From JBBTTS01 sp038064135 (lineage in GTDB: Bacteria > Patescibacteriota > Saccharimonadia > Saccharimonadales > OMJO01), in contig JBBTTS010000048.1 of assembly GCA_038064135.1 (NCBI GenBank), positions 1 to 36,527 of the forward strand: a stretch of DNA of 36,527 nt. The letters run 5' to 3'. How positions within the stretch are numbered: the stretch's first letter is position 1; the number at the start of each line of letters is the position of its first letter. The position numbers and the translations under genes were made by a program. The notes under the pieces are model-generated. The model saw only the letters and a program-made list of their open reading frames with translations, was not told where the DNA came from and searched no databases. Positions 30,502 through 36,527 of this stretch are shown here, piece after piece.

Positions 30502-31710
30502 GTGAAGGTATTAATGCTAGGCTGGGAGTTACCGCCATACCACGTAGGGGGTATGGGCATTGCTTGTGAACAACTTTGCCGTAATTTGGCCAGCACAGGT
30601 GTAGATATCGAGTTTGTAATTCCATTTGATGCCGATTTCAGCCATTTAGATTATATGAATGTCAATCCGGCCACCACAATCAATTTTTATACTATGGCTG
30701 CAAACAACTTTGATATTTATAGTAGCAAGCACTACCACACATCTACTCAAACCCTGCCAGCTAACGATATTGAAGTTGCCTACGAAAAATATGTAGAAAA
30801 ACTTGTAAACCTTGGTAGTTTCGATATTATCCATGCGCATGACTGGCTTACGTTTCGGGCTGGGCTCAGTGCCAAACAAAAAAGTGGCAAGCCTTTAATT
30901 GTTCACGTACATGCCACAGAATTTGATCGAGCCGGTAGGGCTTACGGCAACCAATTGGTACGTGAAATTGAATACATGGGGTTTCAGTTGGCTGATCGGA
31001 TAATTGCCGTTAGCCAAGCCACTAAACAGATAATAATTGATGAATATGGTATTTCTGCTTCAAAAATAGACGTTGCTCATAACGCTTATCACTTTAATCC
31101 TTACGAACAACTTAACGGTTTGAATGTATATAAATATCTGGATCTATTAAAAAAACATGGTTATCAAGTTGTTTTAAGCGCTGGAAGATTAACAATTCAA
31201 AAAGGTCTAACCCACCTAATGCGCGCTGCTAAAGATGTAATTGCTCACCAGCCAAAAACTATCTTCTTATTTGTTGGCAGCGGTGATCAATATAACGAAT
31301 TAATTAGGCTTTCTGCCGAACTAGGTATCTCCAACAATGTTATTATGGTTGGACATTTAAACGGCACAGGCCAGCCGTGGCGTGATTCCTTTAGGATTGC
31401 CGATGTATTTGTTTTGCCGTCGGTTTCGGAACCCTTTGGACTAACACCTTTAGAAGCATTGAGTCATTCCACGCCGGTAATAATTAGCAAACAATCGGGT
31501 GTTTCGGAAGTTTTAAACCATTGTCTAAAAGTAGATTTTTGGGATGAGCAAGAGCTTGCTAATAAGTTAATAGCTGTGTTACGAGACTTGCCACTCAAAA
31601 GCATGCTGTCCGAAAATGGTCAGCGTGAGTTAAATCACATCACCTGGAAACGCTCAATTGATACAATTGTTGAAGCCTATCAAAGGCACTTACAGGGGGC
31701 GTCGCCGTGA
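30502..31710 (+). CDS. GT4 glycosyltransferase, glycogen-synthase-like
   Basis: 402 residues, GTG start with AAGGGGTCGG upstream. It has the two-domain GT-B fold. The N-terminal glycine loop is in MLGWELPPYHVGGMG (5-19) and HAHDWLTF is at 111-118. The C-terminal domain has SAGRLTIQKGL (226-236) and the donor-binding pair Glu310/Glu318 in SEPFGLTPLEAL. It most resembles bacterial GT4 enzymes associated with alpha-amylase genes, which make alpha-1,4 glucan or maltosyl products from a nucleotide sugar. The context of GH57 and GH15 genes supports an alpha-glucan substrate, but the exact donor and acceptor are not determined. It overlaps the next gene by 4 bp. Confidence 0.87.
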   Translation: MKVLMLGWELPPYHVGGMGIACEQLCRNLASTGVDIEFVIPFDADFSHLDYMNVNPATTINFYTMAANNFDIYSSKHYHTSTQTLPANDIEVAYEKYVEKLVNLGSFDIIHAHDWLTFRAGLSAKQKSGKPLIVHVHATEFDRAGRAYGNQLVREIEYMGFQLADRIIAVSQATKQIIIDEYGISASKIDVAHNAYHFNPYEQLNGLNVYKYLDLLKKHGYQVVLSAGRLTIQKGLTHLMRAAKDVIAHQPKTIFLFVGSGDQYNELIRLSAELGISNNVIMVGHLNGTGQPWRDSFRIADVFVLPSVSEPFGLTPLEALSHSTPVIISKQSGVSEVLNHCLKVDFWDEQELANKLIAVLRDLPLKSMLSENGQRELNHITWKRSIDTIVEAYQRHLQGASP

Positions 31711-32912
31711 GTCGATCAATGGTGCTATATTTGCACATGCACCAACCAATGCGAATTCGTCACTTCACAATTTTTGACGTTGGGGTTAATGCCGACTATT
31801 TTCAGTCGACAAGTGATGACGACACCAACAACCAAAGAGTACTCGATAAAATTATCGAAAAATCGTACTCACCAACACTAGATGTACTAGGTGAACTGCT
31901 TCAAACCCATCCTGAATTTCAATTTAGCCTGTCAATCTCCGGAACGTTGATCGAACAATTAGAAAATTGTGACAGTGAAATAATCCCCAAACTTCGTAGC
32001 CTGGTCGAGACCAGACGAGTTGAAATTGTTGGCGAAACTTACCATCACAGTTTGACATTTTTTTACGACCAACAAGAGTTTGAGACCCAAGTTAATATGC
32101 ATGCTCAAAAAATTCAACACCTATTTGGCGTGACGCCCACTGCCTTTAGGAATACAGAACTGGCCTATAATAATCAGTTGGCCAGTTGGGCCGAAAGTAG
32201 GGGTTACAAAGTTATTTTAGCTGAAGGTTGGGACCCAATTTTGGGTTGGCGAAGTCCAAACTTTGTTTATCGCCCACCAGATACCCATAACATTCGCCTG
32301 TTACTAAAGAATTACAAACTCAGTGATGATATTGCCTTTCGATTTGGTGACAAGAAGTGGTCGGGCTGGCCGTTAACTGTCGACAAGTTTAACTCATGGG
32401 CGAATGCTGGCGACGGGACAAACATTAATTTATTTATGGATTTTGAAACTTTTGGCGAACACCAGTGGGAGGACACTGGAATTTTTGACTTTTTAAAAGC
32501 ACTGCCTGGCGAGTGGCTAAAAACTGCGAGTAATAACTTTATGACCATCAGCAAAATGGCATCTTCGCAAGAACCTGTTGACGTAGTTGATATGCCGAAC
32601 ACGGTAACTTGGGCCGATACAGAACGTGATTTATCGGCTTGGCTAGGGAATCCTATGCAAAGGCAGGCTATCCAGTCCCTTTACGAGCTTGGAGGATCAA
32701 TAACGAATACTCAAGACCTTGAATTGATTGAGGATTGGCGCAAATTACAAACCTCTGACCATTTTTATTATATGTGCACTAAATGGTTTAACGATGGCGA
32801 CATTCATGCCTATTTCAGTCCTTACCAAACACCTTATGAAGCATTCATCAACTTTATGAACAGTTACCATTCGCTTCGTGCCCGACTGATCGAAAAAGGT
32901 GTACAACTGTAA
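31707..32912 (+). CDS. GH57 alpha-amylase/glucanotransferase-like enzyme
   Basis: 401 residues of glycoside hydrolase family 57. Conserved regions: LHMHQP (9-14), GETYHHSL (109-116), NTELAYN with the predicted nucleophile Glu151, and MDFETFGEH (244-252) with the predicted acid/base Asp245. No signal peptide, so it acts in the cytoplasm on alpha-glucan. The GTG start is inside the end of the GT4 gene (GTGA overlap), so it is coupled. Shorter than the classic thermophilic members of 600 or more residues, as expected for the bacterial short subgroup. Hydrolase and transferase activities cannot be separated by sequence. Confidence 0.9.
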   Translation: MSRSMVLYLHMHQPMRIRHFTIFDVGVNADYFQSTSDDDTNNQRVLDKIIEKSYSPTLDVLGELLQTHPEFQFSLSISGTLIEQLENCDSEIIPKLRSLVETRRVEIVGETYHHSLTFFYDQQEFETQVNMHAQKIQHLFGVTPTAFRNTELAYNNQLASWAESRGYKVILAEGWDPILGWRSPNFVYRPPDTHNIRLLLKNYKLSDDIAFRFGDKKWSGWPLTVDKFNSWANAGDGTNINLFMDFETFGEHQWEDTGIFDFLKALPGEWLKTASNNFMTISKMASSQEPVDVVDMPNTVTWADTERDLSAWLGNPMQRQAIQSLYELGGSITNTQDLELIEDWRKLQTSDHFYYMCTKWFNDGDIHAYFSPYQTPYEAFINFMNSYHSLRARLIEKGVQL

Positions 32913-34858
32913 TGGCTAGGCCAATATTACTAGGTAATGGTGCATTAACAGTTGGGATTGATGAATTTGGCCAAGTTCATGATTTTTACTACCCGTATGT
33001 GGGGTTGGAAAATCTAACTACAGCACGAAGTACGGGCCATAAGATTGGAATTTGGGTAAATGGTCTGTTTAGTTGGTCAGATGACGGCAACTGGCAAATA
33101 AATCAAAAAATAGCCGATAACGCACTGATTGGAATAACAACTCTTGTGTCAGACTCTTTGAAAGTTGAGTTGGTTTTTACGGATTTTGTCGATACAGACC
33201 ATAATGCATTTATCAGACGTCTGGTGGTTACAAACAACAGCGACAACGAACAAGATATTCGGGTATTTCTACATCAGGTATTCGAAATTTCACCCTATGG
33301 CAGAGCCGATACAGCGCTTTTCGAACCCGACGAAAATTATATTTTAGACTACAAAGGTCGTTGCAGTATTTTAACTTATGGTTGGAACTATCAGTCCAAT
33401 AAACCTTTTGATCAGTTTGCTATCGGAAATCATGGAATAGAAGGTAAAGAAGGAACGTATAAAGATGCCGAAGACGGTGAGTTATCTGGAAGTGCGGTAG
33501 AACACGGTAGCGTAGATGCAACAATAAGGTTTAAACTGAATATTTCCGCAAAAAACAGTGTGAATATTGATTATTGGTTGGTTGCTGCTGATTCCCAAAA
33601 TAAAGCTGAAAAGATTCATCTAAAATTAAAATCTACTGGTATGAATTCAATTCAACAAAAATGCGAAGATTACTGGAAAGATTGGCTAAATGTTGCCAAG
33701 GATAAATTAAGCGTAATTCCTGAACCTTACAAACAACTCAGCAAAACATCACTGATGCTTATAAAAGCCCACTGTGACCGTCGAGGTGGCATAATCGCCT
33801 CGTGCGACTCATCAATTTATAATTATGGTCGCGACTACTATACTTACGTCTGGCCCAGGGACGGTGCCTATGCTGTTTGGCCGCTTATTCGCCTAGGATA
33901 TAGCGAAGAAGCTCGAAAATTTTTCGAATTTTGCCGAGATATTATTACAGAGGAAGGTTACTTAGAACACAAATTTCAGCCAGACCGCGCCATTGGCAGC
34001 ACTTGGCATCCATTGCTTCACGGAAACCATAAAGAACTTGCCATTCAACAAGACGAAACAGCAATTGTTTTATACATGCTGGGCGAATATGATTCGATGT
34101 TTAAAGATCACGAATTTATTGAAAACCTATACGGTTCTTTTATACAGCCTATGGCCAATTGGTTGAGTGATTTCATAGATAGCCACACCGGGCTTCCACA
34201 TGCTAGTTACGATCTGTGGGAAGAAAAATTCTTAACCAATACTTACACAGTAGGGGTTGTCTATCAAGCTCTACTTACGGCAGCAGATTTTGCCGAAGCT
34301 ATGAACTATCCAGATGATACTGTAAAGTGGCAAGATATCGCCGAACAACTAAAAGCTGGTGCAAATGTATTTTTCGAACCCAACCGCGGAATTTTGCGAA
34401 AAGGTTTTTTACTGCAGCCAGACAAATCGCTCCAATTTGATGACACTTTAGATATATCGAGTATTTTTGGAAGTGTAATTTTCGGTCTATTCGACAAACA
34501 ATCACATGAAGTTTCTCAAACGCTCAATGTAATAGAAAAGGATCTAATCGACCAATCACCTTCTAAGGGTGTGCCAAGATATGAATATGACAAATATTTT
34601 GCATCAGAGCAGCCATATAAGGGAAACCCATGGTTTGTTGCGTCATTTTGGATGGCTCAGTACTATATTCGGATAGGTCGGGGGGAACGTGCCAAGCAAA
34701 TTCTTGACTGGGCACATGATCATAAACTTTCCACTGGGGTATTATCTGAACAGGTTGATCCAACCTACGGAAACCCAGTTTCAGTTACGCCATTAGTTTG
34801 GAGCCACGCCGAATTTATAAATACCGCGTTGGACTATAGTCTAAGTTTGCAGGACTAG
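32912..34858 (+). CDS. GH15 glucoamylase-like glucan 1,4-alpha-glucosidase
   Basis: 648 residues. The N-terminal beta-sandwich (about 1-260; starts RPILLGNGALTVGIDEFGQV) is followed by the (alpha/alpha)6 catalytic barrel. Motifs: YVWPRDGAYAVW (312-323), ASYDLWEEKF with the predicted acid Glu437 (431-440), and STGVLSEQVDP near the end with the predicted base Glu. It would release glucose from the non-reducing ends of alpha-glucan, or cleave trehalose as some relatives do. No signal peptide. The ATG overlaps the GH57 stop as TAATG. It ends directly against convergent rpmG (34858/34859), leaving no intergenic space. Confidence 0.93.
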   Translation: MARPILLGNGALTVGIDEFGQVHDFYYPYVGLENLTTARSTGHKIGIWVNGLFSWSDDGNWQINQKIADNALIGITTLVSDSLKVELVFTDFVDTDHNAFIRRLVVTNNSDNEQDIRVFLHQVFEISPYGRADTALFEPDENYILDYKGRCSILTYGWNYQSNKPFDQFAIGNHGIEGKEGTYKDAEDGELSGSAVEHGSVDATIRFKLNISAKNSVNIDYWLVAADSQNKAEKIHLKLKSTGMNSIQQKCEDYWKDWLNVAKDKLSVIPEPYKQLSKTSLMLIKAHCDRRGGIIASCDSSIYNYGRDYYTYVWPRDGAYAVWPLIRLGYSEEARKFFEFCRDIITEEGYLEHKFQPDRAIGSTWHPLLHGNHKELAIQQDETAIVLYMLGEYDSMFKDHEFIENLYGSFIQPMANWLSDFIDSHTGLPHASYDLWEEKFLTNTYTVGVVYQALLTAADFAEAMNYPDDTVKWQDIAEQLKAGANVFFEPNRGILRKGFLLQPDKSLQFDDTLDISSIFGSVIFGLFDKQSHEVSQTLNVIEKDLIDQSPSKGVPRYEYDKYFASEQPYKGNPWFVASFWMAQYYIRIGRGERAKQILDWAHDHKLSTGVLSEQVDPTYGNPVSVTPLVWSHAEFINTALDYSLSLQD

Positions 34859-35062
34859 TTATTTTTTGGGTTTAACTTCGTTACGTCCAAGATTTTTCTT
34901 GGTTTCAACAAAAAGCGCATGACGCCTCAAAACAGGGTCGTACTTCTTTAGTTGTAGTTTGTCAGGAGTATTTTGGGCATTTTTAGTGGTGTAGTAAATA
35001 CGGTGACCGCTGTCTTCGCTCACCAAACCTATAACTTTTCTTTTGCCTTGCTTCTTTGCCAT
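34859..35062 (-). CDS. rpmG: 50S ribosomal protein bL33, zinc-free form
   Basis: 67 residues. RKVIGLVSEDSGHRIYYTTK and DKLQLKKYDPVLRRHALFVE match L33. The two CxxC pairs of the zinc form are absent (there is no cysteine in the protein), so it is the C-minus type. ATG at 35060-35062. It lies 43 bp downstream of tRNA-Thr and probably shares its promoter, the tRNA-Thr-rpmG part of the common tRNA-Thr-rpmG-secE order. Confidence 0.96.
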   Translation of the reverse strand: MAKKQGKRKVIGLVSEDSGHRIYYTTKNAQNTPDKLQLKKYDPVLRRHALFVETKKNLGRNEVKPKK

Positions 35063-35105
35063 TTAATTATATTTTAACAGATTAATAATTATATTTCAAC
35101 GATTT

Positions 35106-35180
<75 letters not shown>

Positions 35181-35197
35181 ATGCATTTAACGTGCGT

Positions 35198-35226
35198 ATT
35201 TTAACCGTTTAAGAAGTATATATCAA
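35198..35226 (-). promoter_or_regulatory. Promoter of tRNA-Thr-rpmG
   Basis: Minus strand TTGATA (35226-35221), 17-base spacer, TAAAAT (35203-35198), 17 bp before the tRNA 5' end. Confidence 0.75.
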
Positions 35227-35291
35227 CGATTCAGTAATAATTTTTCGGTTGTTTAATTGGTTTAGTGAGATCTACGGCGAGATAACTTTAG

Positions 35292-35555
35292 TTATACATC
35301 AACACCACTCTGTTGCATCAAAGCACGTGCCGTGCGTTTAAACAAATCTAAATCTATCCCTTCATCTGGAATAATTTCCATTCTTCGAAGTGTTGCAAAC
35401 GTAAATTCAGAGGCATAAGTAGCACCTATATCACCGATAGTATAAGCTTGATCGGCGTGAATACCTTGTGCCACACAAAGTCTACCAGCATGGTACGTTA
35501 CTTCATTTGTTGCGCCTCGATCTCTTGGATCAAATCCTTCAATGTCAATACTCAT
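35292..35555 (-). CDS. Small hypothetical protein
   Basis: 87 residues, not recognised. It begins MSIDIEGFDPRDRGATNEVT and has helices around YASEFTFATLRRMEI and LFKRTARALMQQSGV. One cysteine, no membrane span, acidic overall. There is no clear ribosome binding site before the ATG, so the start is uncertain. It lies alone between tRNA-Thr and the toxin-antitoxin pair on the same strand. It might be a third member of that accessory segment. Confidence 0.55.
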   Translation of the reverse strand: MSIDIEGFDPRDRGATNEVTYHAGRLCVAQGIHADQAYTIGDIGATYASEFTFATLRRMEIIPDEGIDLDLFKRTARALMQQSGVDV

Positions 35556-35690
35556 GGAGGTACTTTACAATTAATTTACATTAAGCACAAATTTGGTGCG
35601 TCATGTGTCCCTCCGTTGGAACACTCTGTATCATAGTTTACTACGACTAGTTGAAAAGTTGCAGGAACCTGGTTGTCCATGTGCCTAATT

Positions 35691-35957
35691 CTAGTAAACC
35701 TGGTTGTGTGTACCTATATCTATAAAGATAATTTTGTCTTGGAGTTCTATATAAACTACTCGAATATCTCCTGTTATCGAGAAAGCACGTCTGCCCTGCA
35801 TATCACCAGTGAGTGCGTGATCATTCAGAGGTGTCCCGAGACGCCCCTCCATAAACATGTTGAGACGTTTCTCGTACTGAGTCATCAATTTACTGTTCGC
35901 TGCTATACGCTTTCGAAAATTCTTTACAAACGAACGATTAAGCTCAATTCTTTTCAC
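35691..35957 (-). CDS. YafQ/RelE-type mRNA interferase toxin
   Basis: 88 residues with the fold order of the family: ELNRSFVKNFRKRIAANSK (N-terminal helix pair), PLNDHALTGDMQGRRAFSIT (central strands) and IRVVYIELQDKIIFIDIGTH ending QVY. The DHxL...G...RxFxI...RVVY...IGTH pattern matches YafQ-like toxins that cleave mRNA on the ribosome. His47 (DHAL) and His85 (GTH) are candidate catalytic residues. The start lies inside the antitoxin gene (14-bp overlap). Confidence 0.88.
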   Translation of the reverse strand: MKRIELNRSFVKNFRKRIAANSKLMTQYEKRLNMFMEGRLGTPLNDHALTGDMQGRRAFSITGDIRVVYIELQDKIIFIDIGTHNQVY

Positions 35958-36246
35958 TCTGAAGGTATTCCATCATGCTTTTAGAATCAGTAAAGCCGGG
36001 AAGTTTGCCTGTCTTAGAATCTTTAATTGCTTCAGCAGTCCACTTATTCAAACGAGCTGTTGCTTCAGACGAGGGTTGACCCCAATCATCAACTTCAAGG
36101 TCGATACGACGTCCATCAACAGTAGCTTTAATAATAACGCGCAAGTATGCTTGTGCTGAATCGAAGCCAAGCTGCTTTGCCTTACTAGTAAATTTTTTTC
36201 GTAAAGATGACTCTAACGGAATATGGATTGTGGATGTATCACTCAT
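35944..36246 (-). CDS. RelB/DinJ-like antitoxin
   Basis: 100 residues. The N-terminal ribbon-helix-helix (STIHIPLESSLRKKFTSKAK then LGFDSAQAYLRVIIKATVDG) binds the operator as a dimer. The C-terminal part (ATARLNKWTAEAIKDSKTGK onwards) would wrap the toxin. The ATG at 36244-36246 lies 6 bases after the -10 box, so the message is predicted to be leaderless. It precedes and overlaps the toxin gene, the usual order for this family. Confidence 0.85.
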   Translation of the reverse strand: MSDTSTIHIPLESSLRKKFTSKAKQLGFDSAQAYLRVIIKATVDGRRIDLEVDDWGQPSSEATARLNKWTAEAIKDSKTGKLPGFTDSKSMMEYLQSEKN

Positions 36247-36252
36247 ACCTAT

Positions 36253-36281
36253 ATGATATCAAACAGAAATAATTATGTCAA
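36253..36281 (-). promoter_or_regulatory. Promoter of the toxin-antitoxin pair
   Basis: Minus strand perfect TTGACA (36281-36276), 17-base spacer, TATCAT (36258-36253). The overlapping near-palindrome ATATGATATC may serve as the operator for the antitoxin. Confidence 0.75.
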
Positions 36282-36367
36282 TACTAAAACATTACCAGTT
36301 ACAGACCAGAGTCGTCACGTTTCCTAACCCTAAGAATATGAAAGGTCTCAAGGCTAAGCTGAACAGA

Positions 36368-36478
36368 CTAGTTGTGCTTCAAGTACGGACATGTATCTTT
36401 ATCGTAAGGACAGTTTATGGCTGATTCCATGATCTTAGTTCGTAGCTCTACTGCAATCGGATCATCTGACTTTGTCAA
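36368..36478 (-). CDS. Possible 36-residue peptide with paired cysteines
   Basis: TTG start (36476-36478), stop TAG (36368-36370). The end reads INCPYDKDTCPYLKHN; the C-P-Y repeat looks non-random and might bind metal. There is no convincing ribosome binding site, and a shorter ATG start gives only 20 residues. The rest of 36282-36527 shows no gene. Confidence 0.25.
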   Translation of the reverse strand: MTKSDDPIAVELRTKIMESAINCPYDKDTCPYLKHN

Positions 36479-36527
36479 GCTACCATTTTAACGAACAACT
36501 TGTCTCGTTCAATTGAATTGGTTTTGA

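Overview
The window looks like a chromosomal segment of a Candidatus Saccharibacteria (TM7)/Patescibacteria genome. The reasons are AT-rich, tightly packed genes, the standard code (TGA used as stop), conserved information-processing genes in a rearranged order, an L33 without zinc cysteines, ThyX in place of ThyA, and a GT4-GH57-GH15 glucan operon. The lineage call is from gene content and family knowledge, not from a database search.

Left part (1-13.5 kb), almost all on the minus strand. Read in transcription order: secE-nusG; rplK-orf120-rplA; dcd-(tmk::thyX); rplJ-rplL; orf170; dnaX-dnaB; a membrane protein; ybaB; recR (cut by the window edge). The usual rplKA-rplJL block is split by a deoxythymidylate module: a TTG-started dCTP deaminase and a 775-residue fusion of thymidylate kinase with two ThyX-like domains. 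Two divergent consensus promoters lie at 6.5 kb. One drives rplJL through a leader that can fold either as a terminator or as an anti-terminator. The other drives a plus-strand unit with an apparently leaderless 24-codon reading frame, a series of hairpins and a 73-residue unknown protein.

Middle (13.5-17.6 kb): a membrane GT2 glycosyltransferase, an orphan soluble PAS histidine kinase, a YgjP-type metallopeptidase and a P-loop kinase.

Mobile island (about 17.68-30.34 kb): it starts directly after the 5' half of a tRNA-Trp that still has its promoter, and ends at a degenerate tRNA-Trp 3'-half-like sequence. It carries an HNH endonuclease gene, a complete tRNA-Trp with its own terminator, and a large serine recombinase whose frame runs antisense through that tRNA. 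It also carries a nested palindrome, an AAA+ ATPase with a small partner, two unknown proteins, and a type I restriction-modification operon (hsdM-hsdS-Abi_C-hsdR). My reading is that the element broke the host tRNA-Trp and brought a replacement. This is an inference to be tested.

Right part (30.4-36.5 kb): a translationally coupled glucan operon (GT4, GH57, GH15), tRNA-Thr(GGU)-rpmG, a small unknown protein, and a YafQ/RelE-type toxin with its antitoxin behind a consensus promoter that would give a leaderless message. No CRISPR array, rRNA gene or insertion sequence was seen.
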